Part shown: positions 1-13,726 of the stretch, piece by piece
How positions within the stretch are numbered: position 1 is the stretch's first letter
Layout of the letters: each line of letters begins with the position of its first letter
DNA from: Epiperipatus broadwayi
Taxonomy: Eukaryota > Onychophora > Udeonychophora > Euonychophora > Peripatidae
Direction of reading: 5' to 3'
DNA length: 64,000 bases
NCBI GenBank assembly: GCA_028023455.1
Contig: JAQFVV010006453.1
Coordinates: forward strand, 540,001 to 604,000
Notes under the pieces: model-generated
Told to the model about the DNA's origin: nothing
The model's input: the letters and a program-made list of their open reading frames with translations, nothing else
The model's database searches: none
Program-made: the position numbers and the translations under genes

Positions 1-79
<79 letters not shown>

Positions 80-170
80 GCAGTAGTAGTAGTAGTGGTG
101 GTGGTAGTGGTAGTAGTAGTAGTAGGAGGAGGAGTTGTAGCAGTAGCAGCAGCAGCAGTAGTAGTAGTAT
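1..170. repeat. (AAT)n then (AGT)n/(GGT)n compound microsatellite
   Basis: The window opens inside a run of AAT units to about position 79, which grades into AGT, GGT and AGC units to about 168. It is cut by the window edge, so its true length is unknown. A second long (AAT)n lies at 9048-9290, at the other end of the decayed LINE. The two runs could therefore be the LINE's tail and a flanking tail, but that is inference. Confidence 0.95.
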
Positions 171-339
171 TAATTGTTGTTTAACAGAAAGCTTAGTCAT
201 TACTAGCAAGATGTTGTTTAGGTGTCTGGGTTCAAATATAAAAAAACAATCAAATACCTACACACTTTGCAATAAAAGTAATATGTAGTAAGTAGGATCA
301 AACAATAGAAGTAAATATCAATTCACATTTTAAAATTAA

Positions 340-1700
340 GATAATCTGCTAAAGAATTCATTACTTTTTATTGATAAAAATGATGGCTACCCAGTCAGGT
401 TATCAAGTGGCTGACACCAATACAATTACCACAAAAATAATGCTGTTAAACTCATCCAAAACATATGTCAATACTACTAAGTCTAATGTTCAAACAATTA
501 ACACAAACCATAACTTAAGTTTATCTGATAACACCGTGACAGCTAGATTTAGAAAAAGGAATCAAAAAGTCATCAATAATCTTAATCTGAAAATCAATGA
601 AATATGATATCCCCACCACAAATACTGAAGGACAGAAGCTTTACAAACACCAAGCATCAGTTTTAATCATACCATACCAAGAACACCCTCTAATTAATTT
701 AAAAGATTTTTATCTCTAAATCTATTGTATTATTAGCTACAGATGAAAGTCTCACACTACATAAATTCACCAGATTATTACTCCATAAAGCTTTAACAAT
801 ACATGGACTTTCAGATCCAGTGCTATGAATAGCAGACTATCCTAAACCAAGATATCTGGCATCAAATTTTTTGATGGATATCAAAAAACTGATTTCAAAT
901 TCAAATCATATTAAGAAACTATGCATTGGTCGTGGTGGATAAAGATTCATAAATCTATATTACAGATATATTAAAAATCACATACGTTGGTTATACTGTT
1001 CAAAATTTTAAAAATATAATTTAGCCATTTGGAAAAATTGTGACTTTTAATTCAATATACCTAAATGGTCTACATTCATTTACAGCAACAATTTCAAGTT
1101 TAAATTAAAGCCAAACCCCAATATAAATTCAGAAAACATACCTACACAGATCATAGATCAAGAGGTCATGCTTTGGCATTACATAAGAAGGTTACGACCA
1201 CAATGCTATGCCTGTGACCAGCACAGCCACCTCACAATACACTACAATGCAAATCAAATTATACAAAATCAACCACCATGTAACTAATATATACAACCCT
1301 TAGAAAAAGAAACAATATATTCACTTCTCAATGACTCCAACCTAGAGAAGCACCACAAATCACTTATCAACAATCCAAAAACCATCAAACCACAACTATA
1401 GACCTATCATTTAAAAAAACAAATGATGAACAAACAAACATTATAAGCTTGGCCAAGATGACTCCAGAGCACAAGCAAGACCTTCTGATGCCTCTCTTCC
1501 CATAGACAATGAAAACAATAATGATTAAAAAACAAATAGTGGCTGGATCAATAACACCAATTACGACACCAAATCAGCACACATCTATAATAATAAAAAA
1601 CAAATGTATGTAACAGAGGTTGATCACTTCATGTATTGTCTTTATAAAAGCAGCAACACTTGAAGCCAAAAGACAAACAGGGTACCCATTAAAAAAATCA
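340..1700 (+). pseudogene. Decayed LINE ORF1 (gag-like, CCHC knuckle remnant)
   Basis: I infer this is the degenerate first ORF of a non-LTR retrotransposon. A 78-codon open stretch at 371-607 is the longest piece; stops and shifts follow. At 1201-1230 the reading CYACDQHSH resembles the start of a CCHC zinc knuckle (C-x2-C then H), as in many LINE ORF1 proteins. The A/C-rich plus strand continues into an endonuclease-like region at 1890. There is no start context or homology search to fix the true ORF limits. The CCHC reading is weak alone and gains weight only from the EN and RT remnants that follow on the same strand. Confidence 0.4.
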
Positions 1701-1879
1701 CCATGTAATGAGGGTTAAAATATTAGAAACCAACAATTTAGATGATTTCAGCCAGATGGATCTTAGTCTTAATAAGACTGAAGACCTCCAACCAAGCCAT
1801 GATTATGATAATGAATCACCCAAAGCACCATGCCTACACACAAAAATAACATCCCCTAACTTATACAAACTTTCCAAAA

Positions 1880-2720
1880 GTTAAAATAATTGTATTTAAT
1901 TTGAGGGGGTTGAACAAAATCAACAAAATCAGATGAAAACAATGACTCAGAATTACACAGCCTCATATATTTGGTTTAATTGAGACTAAGATCTATTCAG
2001 GCTCTCATATTGATTCATCAGCACATCACCATAGAGAAGCCTTCTATGCTTGCTCCAGAGACTTGTCATCACCCTCTGGAGGCACTGGCCTGTTCACTGC
2101 ACAAAACTGTCTACTCTTATTATTTAAAATAATATTTATTGATTCACACCTGCTAATAGTGACTTTCCATCATCAAATTACTACAATTAAGAAATTTACC
2201 CCTGGGTGTTAGTCTTGTTTTAAATATAATATTATTAATTTACTACTTGCAGCTACTTTATATCCATTCATCATAATTGGATATTGCAACATAAAACACA
2301 AAGATTTTATCTTTTAATGGTCATATCAAATATCTTTTTTTCTTATGAATGCTGAGGGCTTTCTTCCAGACAATGCAGTCACATTCCACAAGCTTAATAT
2401 GCCTCATTAATAGGCCTTTGTTTTTATTTACCTATGCTTCATCATCTAATTACCAAGAACCTTACCTCTCACTATTCTCAGATGTCAGTGCAAACAATAA
2501 TTATCAATGTAAAAATTTAAACATCTATGCTTTCACTAAGTGAATCAATAAGGGTACTGCTCCCAGAAACCATTCTAGATATTATATTCTCAGAGACTTA
2601 TACTATGCTAAATAAAATCAAGATCATGCAACTCAACCCTATGCAAAAATACTTAGCCTTTATTAACATACTCGCTTTTAATATTGTAACAAGTGTGTTA
2701 CATGGCATACAATAACACAA
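1880..2720 (+). pseudogene. Decayed LINE apurinic-type endonuclease domain
   Basis: Broken reading frames give peptides typical of the N-terminal endonuclease (EEP/APE family) of LINE ORF2: NLRGLNK near 1900, FGLIETKI near 1970 (the glutamate of GLIETKI is the usual metal-binding residue of this family), then SSPSGGTGLF near 2070 and FIDSHLLIVTFHH near 2140. Frames at 2349-2543 and 2527-2715 continue the same strand with text like SNYQEPYLSLFSDVS. Stops and frameshifts show it is dead. The matching reverse transcriptase lies at 6400-8990, so the element is split. The clade looks L1/Tx1-like, but this is from memory of motifs only. Confidence 0.5.
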
Positions 2721-5100
2721 TGTGCGGGCACAAATTTATATAAAATTGAAAAGAAAATTAGAAATAAACACAGACAAAAATTTTGTACATGTTTATACAT
2801 TTAATTAAGTAATTTTGAATTGAACATAACATTTTATTATAAATAAACATTTAAAAAGGTCTAAATAAATATTTTTATTGAATTCTGATTTTGAAATTAA
2901 CAACAAACATGATTTATTTTTGAAATATTTTAATTAATGCTTGTATACATTTTATTATCTATTTTAAAAACTTTACAGATCATACTTTGATAAAGATTCA
3001 AAGTTTCTTTCAAAAACATTAGAGAGACAAGAAAAAAACAGTTTTTAATTAATGGATATTTTTAACACCCCACTCTGGCTATAAAAGATTTGGAAAAAAG
3101 AGTAGGGGTAGTTTTTTGTTGTTTTTAGGTGAGTTGGCTAATAGTTTGTTGTAAGAGTTGGTAGCTGTAGCAGTTAGTTGACTAGAAGAATTGGTTTTTA
3201 GTTATAGAGAGCTACCATGGGGGTGTAAAAATAAAAAGGTAGCAAATCCAGAAGCTGTTCTATGGTTCACTATAGATGAGTTTTTATTCACATGAAACCA
3301 GACTCATTTTCTGTGTTCACTAGCCTGCTTGAATGTAGACTAGACAATTTTTTTACCAGAAGTCTAAGTGAAACCAAATAAATGTCAATAATTATCTAAT
3401 TATGCCTTTCTTGATATGACAATCCTGGACTATACTTGTTTGTTCAAGATGAAGTTTGCGGAAGAATTAGTTTATATGTATGCTGTTTCAGTTATATGTA
3501 GAAAAGCACAGATAAATGTATATACAACTGGTGGTAACATTATGTATAATAGGAACAACATTATGTATAATAGGAACAAAATTTTAACTAATGTCTTTAG
3601 TAAAAATGACATTTTAAAATTTATATTTTAAATTTTAAAATGTTATAATTATGAGCAACATCTGATAGTGATATCTATATAGAGAAAATGATATTATTTA
3701 AATCATTTGTTGAGAAAAAAGACATTTTAAAAAAGTGACATTATAAATTTAAAGATGTTGATAATTAATCCATCAACCATTACCTGTCAAAAAATTGACT
3801 TTAATTTTTTTTTAAAAAAAGAAAAAAGAAAACTTTTTATGAAAGAATTTAATAACTGATTCATGTTATTTTTATATATATATATACATGGATGTGTGAA
3901 TTTTATGTATATTCAAAATGGAATTAATTATGAAAGATGTTAATAATTTTATTATTTTGACCAGTTCAAATTTATTCACTTTACAGTATGCCACATGCCT
4001 GTGTGCATATATGTCAATGTATGTCAGATAGACACATAGGTAAATTTTAATCATTCACTTATAGATTTATGATAATATTAAATAATGAATTATACTGCAC
4101 ATGTGCACTAATGATATATATATATGTTTAAGTAAATGCAGTATAAGGTATTTATATCATTAGAATATAACTTAAAACTTTTAATCATGCATTTTTATTT
4201 TATGGCAAGTCAAATATGTTCAGGAATTCTTATGCACATGTCTGTGTGTGTATATATATCAGTGTATGTCAGACAGACCATATGTAAAATTTAATCATTT
4301 TTTATTATTTAATGTCAATTTAGATATGTTCATGTTTAAATTATAATGCATGTCTATGCAGATTTATCTATGCATTGTATGTAAACCCTTTAGAAGGTAT
4401 TGTAAATGACAATGTGATAGTTTTTTTAATTATATAGAAGACTTAATTTATACATGCATAGCCTTATTCTAAAGACCTTTACTTCACTTTTTTAATTGTT
4501 ATTAATAAACTTTGTATTTAATTGTTAAAATTATTCCAGTGAACTTGAAAGTTTTTTAGAATATCATATGTTAAATTCATGCATAATGGGCTGATATATT
4601 AAACAGGATGTATACTAATGTTTATGGGCATCAAGTTATGATGATATTTCCATCAATGTTGATGATGATAATCATCATCCTGGTTGATCCAAAGAGTATA
4701 TTTTTTAAAGTTCATGCACTACAATTTAGTTTTAGTTCTCTATTAGAATTTAATTTTATTGTTCGCCAATGCACATATGGTACTAAATGTCCAGAGCATT
4801 GATATTATTGTTTTGATTATTATTGAGAAATTAGCACTTAAGTTTGTGCATCCAAATTAATGTTTAAATAATTGGCCCAACATGGCAAAACTGAATAGTT
4901 GGTCTGGTCTACAGTAAACCTATTTCAAATCCACTCATAAGATTGACTGTTGATTTATGTTTATTATTGTTCATTCATGATGATAAATGGTTATTTATTA
5001 CTTGAGTATTACTAAAACTTATTTTAATGCTAGTGGATTTATAGTTAATCATAGTTACTCTAGAGAGTTAACTAGGTTGATCTCTTAGAAGAATATCAAG
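2721..5100. other. AT-rich stretch without recognisable gene
   Basis: No reading frame or RNA gene stands out. Two local features exist. A perfect 18-bp direct repeat (ATTATGTATAATAGGAAC) occurs twice at about 3538-3575. A diverged duplication appears about 240 bp apart: a block with TATGTCAATGTATGTCAGA near 4010 recurs as ATCAGTGTATGTCAGACAGA near 4258, each followed by a TTTAATCATT run. The stretch separates the endonuclease and reverse transcriptase parts of the LINE and may include an old insertion. Confidence 0.6.
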
Positions 5101-5271
5101 ATCTCTCATGCTAAACCATCAAACATCACATGATCACCATTTCTATACTAGCACATAATTTGTTGTAAACAAAGGCAAAACTCCCCATACAGTAGTGCCA
5201 CCCTGTGCCAAACAGAGTAATCAATGGATGCCAGAAGGCTTGTGCATAAAATCCCTATCTAGTGCCTACTC

Positions 5272-5330
5272 ATCCAATATCCCCAGACTAGTTTCTGGCT
5301 TGTGGCCATCATAAGTGAGGAGCCTTGGAT
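5272..5330 (-). ncRNA. Hammerhead ribozyme, family A copy 1 (core mutated)
   Basis: Read on the minus strand, stem I forms from ATCCAA/TTGGAT and TCCTCA/TGGGGA. Stem II is a clean TGGC/GCCA with a CACAA loop, followed by GAAACTAGTC. The core reads CTTATGA instead of CTGATGA, so the conserved G5 is replaced and cleavage should be abolished. The fold otherwise matches the copy at 6112-6170. This copy best preserves the likely ancestral stem II. Confidence 0.75.
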
Positions 5331-6111
5331 CTGAGAACACTGCACCTAAATCTTAGGATTAATACAACCCTCCAGCAGCCACCTTTTAACACTACTTTAC
5401 TACAAAACTATGAGAATGAAATTGAAAACATTGTTAATATCTTCAATCTAAGCTCAATAGCTTATATAGTCATATTGGTCTGAACTCAATTCAGCACCCA
5501 TACATTTTGGTGTCTTTGGCTCTTAAATAACCATAGTGACCACTATCCTATTAGGCAGGATTGGTGTTAAACCATAAAACATCACATGATCACCATCTCT
5601 ATACTAGCACATAATTTGTTGTAAACAAAGGCAAAACTCCCCATACAGTAGTGTCACCCTGTGCCCAACAGAGTAATCAATGGATGCCAGAAACTAGTCT
5701 GGGGATATTGGATGAGTAGGCACTAGATAGGGATTTTATGCACAAGCCTTCTGGAATCCATTGATTACTCTGTTTGGCACAGGGTGGCACTACTGTATGG
5801 GGAGTTTTGTCTTTGTTTACAACAAATTATGTGCTAGTATAGAGATGGTGATCATGTGATGTTTGATGGTTTAACACTAATTTTGCCTAATAGGATAGTG
5901 GTGGCTATGGTTGTTTAAGAGCCAAAGACACCAAAATGTATGGGTGCTGAATTGAGTTCAGACCCATATGACTATATAAGCTATTGAGCTTAGATTGAAG
6001 ATATTAACAATGTTTTCAATTTCATTCTCATAGTTTTGTAGTAAAGTAGAGTTAAAAGGTGGCTGCTGGAGGGTTGTATTAGATCCTAAGATCTAGGTGC
6101 AGTCTTCTCAG

Positions 6112-6170
6112 ATCCAAGGCTCCTCACTGATGATGGCCACAAGGCAGAAACTAGTCTGGGGATACTGGAT
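6112..6170 (+). ncRNA. Type I hammerhead ribozyme, family A copy 2
   Basis: A self-cleaving RNA motif. Stem I outer helix is ATCCAA with CTGGAT (one mismatch in this copy) and the inner helix TCCTCA with TGGGGA, separated by a small internal loop. The core CTGATGA is at 6127-6133, the GAAAC box at 6147-6151 and the cleavage triplet GTC ends at 6156. Stem II (TGGCC...AGGCA) holds one internal mismatch. Stem III is only ACTAGT, which is self-complementary, so a dimeric double hammerhead is the likely active form, as in other minimal-stem-III type I ribozymes. All core nucleotides I can identify are intact. Confidence 0.8.
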
Positions 6171-6399
6171 GAGTAGGCACTAGATAGGGATTTTATGCAC
6201 AAGCCTTCTGGCACCCATTGATTACTCTGTTTGGCACAGGGTGGCACTACTGTATGGAAAGTTTTGCCTTTATTTACAATCTCTCATGCTCTTATAATAT
6301 TATATATTACTTATATATTTTTTGATATAGCTCATTTATATTTTATATTAAATAATTATTTGAAATATATGTGATTTTGTTAACTTGGGGTTGATGATA

Positions 6400-9335
<2,936 letters not shown>

Positions 9336-10725
9336 TAACTTTGCTCTTTTTACAGTACCCATAGCTTGATTTTATGCTACATGAATTATAAGTTACCTCC
9401 TTAGTATACTACTAGATTAATAATTAAAAAACAAAAATCAAGATTAATTTAGTAAATGTAAATAATTTTTAATATGACACCAGATTTTATTATAATCTTA
9501 GGTCATATCTATTTACCTATCTATGAAATTGAGTTTTATATTGAACTATTTTTTAAGATTTTAATGACTAAACTTTATGTCCATCTCTGTATCAAAATCA
9601 ATAGCAGCATTTGTAAAATAAATATGCCTTGAAACCTGATTATTGTAACTCTTGAAATTAATCCATATAAAAACCTGTACAACATGATTGCACCTGTAAC
9701 CTTTACAATCAATGTTATGTAATGCTATTATTATTGAAGAAGAAGAAGATAAGGAAAAAGAGGAAGAAACAGCCACTCATATTGTAGCCATTCCAAATCC
9801 CCAAAAAAAAGAGAAAAAAACGACTCTAAAAATAAGTTTGTGATGGCTATACATAATAATTTGTAACCACAAATATGTCCACATATAGAATGTGCTGGCC
9901 ATTTTCCTGTTCATTTCATATTTTATGATGTTATTTTTTAAATTTCTCTAGCAGAAAACTTTTCTTTCTGAAAAATTTCAATACCATGTCTAATTGCAGC
10001 TCTCCAATATATTTTATTCTCTGCCACATCTTCCCAATTGAAACAATTGACATTGCACTCAATAAAAATATTTTAAAATAATCCTCATGTCATAGATAGA
10101 TTCTACCTCTTCAATAAAAACCATGTTCAAGTTGACCATAAACATCTTTTCAGTAAGACTTCCATTGAACTTTTATTTTACATGACCAATTAAAGGGAAG
10201 TGTGATTTTATAATAGTGGACTCAATGGTATAAATCCAGAAAATTAAAGAACATATTTTGTTGTACATAGAGTTGTTATTTTATATAATTTATTGTATGG
10301 AAGTAAAACTTCAATACCTTATCATCAAGATACGAAGGCATTGGAAAAGTTTTATTTAAGAATCTAATAGATACTTTCCAAATATTAAAGCTAATGTTAA
10401 AAAGATGATATAAAATTGTCAAGGTCCCATCAATATCAGTAAAGTGTTATGTGTTAGATTGTAGCATATTCATTTGGCTATAATGAAACTTTGTATAAAT
10501 TAATAAAATAGTAAATTGAGATTAAGAACAGAGTACTACAATCAAGAAACACCTTGATAATAATTTGTCTTGCTTCGTAATTTATTTTAGAAATTCATTT
10601 TTAAAACTATCTCATAAATTTTAAGAAATGTAAAATATTAAAAAATATACTTAGCAACTTTGACAAAATAATATTTGTCTTCAACTGAATAGAAATGTTA
10701 TTGTGTAATAATTGTAAAATATATA
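9336..10725. other. AT-rich stretch, nothing recognised
   Basis: I see no coding, RNA or repeat signature here beyond short GAA-rich and poly-A patches near 9738-9830. No family found elsewhere in the window recurs in it. Confidence 0.5.
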
Positions 10726-12135
10726 AAAACTCTGGTACTAATCAGTCTGCCAGGCCAGCCATCTGGTAGCATTGTTTCTCAGCTAAATACACAGAAATAT
10801 GCTGTTTACATGGCCCAATATTTATGTGCTTTTGCTGAAAGACTTACAGCCTATAGAACAGTACTGTTCATATTAGCCACTGCAGGCATATATAGCATTG
10901 CACACCAATATTACAGCCTTCTAATGTGCTTTGCAACACTATGCAAATATGCACACTTAACTGATCGCTATTGTATGATGTGAGGGTGTAGGGAATTCAA
11001 GTGGCCATAACTGTTGTAATATGCATTTTAATTAAAGATCTTACCCCCTACCCAACATAGTATTTGATACTAATAATAGTAAGACCATCATTGTGCTTCC
11101 CTATAAATTTTGAAAGGTGGAAAAAATTTCAAAGAGTCGTGGCCAAGCACCTTTTCCCAGAACTCACACGAATAGCCACATAAATTACAAGACAAATAAA
11201 ATATCTGAGGTTGCACATAGTTTTTGAAATCATAAACTTGATTTGATCAGTGATGGAAAAATATTTGTCACCCCCCCCCCCCAAAAAAAAAAAAAAACCA
11301 TTAATATAAAATCAAAACCTTTGACTTTTTCAACTTTTTTTTTTTTTTATTGCTATAGGGCAATTTTTGTTTTGGATTTATTTGTATACCACTGATATAC
11401 TAAAACTTTTCTTTTTAAAAGCAATTTTTATTAACCAACCAACCAAAAATAACTTTTGTCTCTATCTTTTGTCTCAGTGACGACAAATTATTTCTCCCCA
11501 TCTCCTCTCAAACAAGTTAAACTAAGATCAAAACTTTTGACTTTTTCAACTTTGGTTTTCTTTTTTGTTTTTAAAATATGGTGACTTATGGCAATTTTAG
11601 TTTTGGCTTTACTTGTATTATGCAAAGTTTTTAATTTTTCCATTTTTGAAAAAAAAAAAGTACAAATATTTGAATCAAATCTTGTATCGTAAATTATTTA
11701 CAAGAATGTCAAAATATTGGTAAAAAAAGTTGTATCAAATGTCAAAATATGTCAAAAGATGAGTAAAAAAGTTGAATCAAATGTCAAAATATTTTTAAAA
11801 AAGGTAGAGAAAATGTCAAAATATTGGTAAAAAAAGTTGTATCAAATGTCAAAATATGTCAAAAGATGAGTAAAAAAGTTGTATCAAATGTCAAAATATT
11901 TTTTAAAATGGCAGAGAAAATGTAAAAATATTTTTAAAAAAGGTAGAAAAAATGTAAAAATATTTTAATAAAAGTCAGACAAATTGGGAAAAAATATTTT
12001 AATAAAAGTTGGAGAAAATGTAAAAATAATTTAATTAAAAATAGTCAGGCCCAGGTTGATATAATTATGTGTCTTTAGCAGATAAACATTGCCACCAAGT
12101 GGCTGGCCTGGTGTACCAATTAGTACCAAAACTCT
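10726..12135. mobile_element. Non-autonomous DNA transposon with ~60-bp TIRs and 8-bp TSD
   Basis: The element spans 10734-12127, flanked by the perfect 8-bp duplication AAAACTCT (10726-10733 and 12128-12135). The left end begins GGTACTAAT and contains CCAGGCCAGCCA. The reverse complement of the right end begins GGTACTAAT and also has CCAGGCCAGCCA, and the match extends about 60 bp with scattered differences (both reach GCTAAA-ACACA). The interior has no transposase frame. It holds homopolymer runs (11270-11296, 11331-11350) and a short tandem array. An 8-bp TSD suggests hAT or P-like superfamilies, but the terminal bases do not settle it. Confidence 0.8.
11690..12045. repeat. Tandem array inside the DNA transposon (~107-bp units)
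   Basis: The phrase AATGTCAAAATATTGGTAAA at 11705 recurs at 11812, 107 bp later, and each unit is made of shorter blocks of about 33 bp (AATGTCAAAATAT ... GTAAAAAAGTTG). Later blocks drift to AATGTAAAAATATTTT. The array lies next to the right TIR, a common place for subterminal repeats. Whether it binds transposase is unknown. Confidence 0.8.
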
Positions 12136-12722
12136 TTTTCCATGTTTTTAAAAACCTTGTATTAAATAAAAAATAATCAAACTGTGACAACCATATTATA
12201 ATATTTTTATCTATCTGAAGATAAATTTTATTTTGCTAAAATGTTGATAATTATATATTTTAATATTCTATGCAGTTGTTCCTGAAAATCAACATGAATT
12301 ATTATATCTGATGAGTATTGATTTAGACAAAATGTATCTTGAGAGTCATTTAACTTTTTGTGTATCTTTTTGTGTATCTTTATGCTTTATGAACATGTTG
12401 TGGGGTGAAGATTATTAAGTACTCTATAAAAGATGTCACACATTGAAATATGTGAACAAAGTTAAATTACTCCATGTCTGCATTTAATTACAAAACAGAT
12501 ATATTAATTTTACCTGGTTTAAAGTTTATATCTGAACTAGGGATAATTTCTAGTTAAATAAATGATCAAGTACTGTTTATTTTTTTATTTAATTGGTGCA
12601 GTCAAATGTGCATATATAAGAGTGTGCCCCAAAATATTATAAGATATGTGATTATTTACTAAAATAGCAAATTCTGGTGTCTAAATCTGAAATTTTCCTA
12701 GATAAATTTCTGTATAATTTAC
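12136..12722. other. AT-rich stretch, nothing recognised
   Basis: No gene, RNA or repeat family was recognised. It is the spacer between the DNA transposon and the foldback element. Confidence 0.5.
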
Positions 12723-13329
12723 AATATAAAGTATTATGAGATATTATTTTAAATAGCGCTATGTTTTTTTTATGTAATAGTAATATTAGCAATTAAGCCA
12801 ATGCACATGTGCTTTAAAGATAAATTATAAATGAATACTCAATTTTTCCAGACACGAGATATATGTTTAATTTCAACTAAAAAATGACGGTTCATAAATT
12901 GTAAAGGTTTCACAAGTGTCATTCATTCAAACATAACATATGTAATTTAAAGTGATCATGTAACACCATCATGCTCTTATTTCCACACTCTTAAGATTTT
13001 CCCATACATAAATGTTTGGGCTGAAAGAATGGGTGGATTCATTCCATTCTTTCTAAAATACTATATCTTGTGGCTGGAAAAATTGAGTATTCATTTATAA
13101 TTTATCTTTAAAGCACATGTGCATTGGCTTAATCGCTAATATAAAGTATTAGTAATATTAGCGATTAAGCCAATGCACATGCGCTTTAAAGATAAATTAT
13201 AAATGAATAGTCAATTTTTTCATTTATAATTTATCTTTAAAGCACATGAACATTGGCTTAATCGCTAATATTACTATTACATAAAAAACATAGTGCTATA
13301 TAAAATAATATCTCAATATAAAGTATTAT
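12723..13329. mobile_element. Foldback element with 15-bp target duplication
   Basis: A 577-bp insertion (12738-13314) is flanked by perfect 15-bp repeats AATATAAAGTATTAT (12723-12737 and 13315-13329). The ends are inverted: GAGATATTATTTTAAATAG on the left and its near complement on the right, continuing for over 100 bp through a block with AAGCCAATGCACATG and AAAGATAAATTATAAATGAA. That block occurs four times in alternating orientation (about 12785-12845, 13085-13140, 13160-13208 and 13218-13275). There is no coding capacity. A 15-bp duplication is too long for typical cut-and-paste transposons and points to nick-primed insertion. Confidence 0.8.
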
Positions 13330-13438
13330 TAAATGTTCAAGTTTTTTTAAATAAAGTGACTTCATAAATAGGTATAATGAGAATATTAATGCATGTTTTA
13401 TGCCTGAGAGTCAATTTAGAAATTAAAATTCTTATTGC

Positions 13439-13726
13439 AATAGAAAGGTTTAAACAGGCAAAACTCTCCATACAGTAGTGCCACCCTGTGCCAACCAGAG
13501 AAATCAATGGATGCCAGAAGTCTTGTGCATAAAATCCCCATCTAGTGCCTACTCATCCAATATCACCAGACTAGTTTCTGGCTTGTGGCTTTCATCAGTG
13601 AGGAGCCTTGGATCTGAGAGCACTGCACCAAGATCTTAGGATCTAATGCAACCCTTAATGCAACAGTTATGTGCTAGCATAAGAGATGATGATCATGTAA
13701 TGTTTAGTGGTTTAATAGAAAGGTTT
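13439..13726 (-). mobile_element. Family A insertion with intact hammerhead, 13-bp TSD
   Basis: The insertion 13452-13713 lies between perfect 13-bp duplications AATAGAAAGGTTT (13439-13451 and 13714-13726). Read on the minus strand it begins with a short inverted segment (AAACCACTAAACATTACATG), then part of the unit, the hammerhead, and the downstream unit to GAGTTTTGCCTGTTT. The same two termini bound the copy at 5113-6278, so they mark a real element end. It is shorter than a 457-bp unit and internally deleted. Confidence 0.85.
13555..13613 (-). ncRNA. Type I hammerhead ribozyme, family A copy at 13.6 kb
   Basis: Minus-strand core CTGATGA (complement of 13592-13598), GAAAC and the triplet GTC are all intact; cleavage would fall after the base complementary to 13569. 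Stem I is ATCCAA/TTGGAT plus TCCTCA/TGGTGA with one mismatch. Stem II (AAGCCACAAGCCA) is weak here, with two mismatches next to the core, so activity may be reduced. Stem III is the self-complementary ACTAGT. Confidence 0.75.

Larger units (their letters stand above)
5101..6290. mobile_element. Family A hammerhead retrozyme-like insertion, tandem plus inverted
   Basis: A non-coding insertion (5113-6278) lies between two perfect copies of the 12-bp target duplication ATCTCTCATGCT (5101-5112 and 6279-6290). The left part is one complete unit plus the start of a second: the landmark AAACATCACATGATCACC recurs 457 bp apart (about 5121 and 5578). At 5690 it flips to the opposite strand and runs for 1.3 units to 6278. 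In that half, the hammerhead cleavage site recurs at 5699 and 6156, again exactly 457 bp apart. Known animal retrozymes are tandem hammerhead-bearing units with short TSDs, made through circular RNA. The architecture is seen directly; mobilisation through RNA circles is inferred from that family. Confidence 0.85.

Noticed and set aside
12784-13275. Possible CRISPR-like alternating repeats
   Set aside because: The blocks alternate in orientation inside a TSD-flanked foldback element in an animal-like genome; there are no spacers of uniform length.
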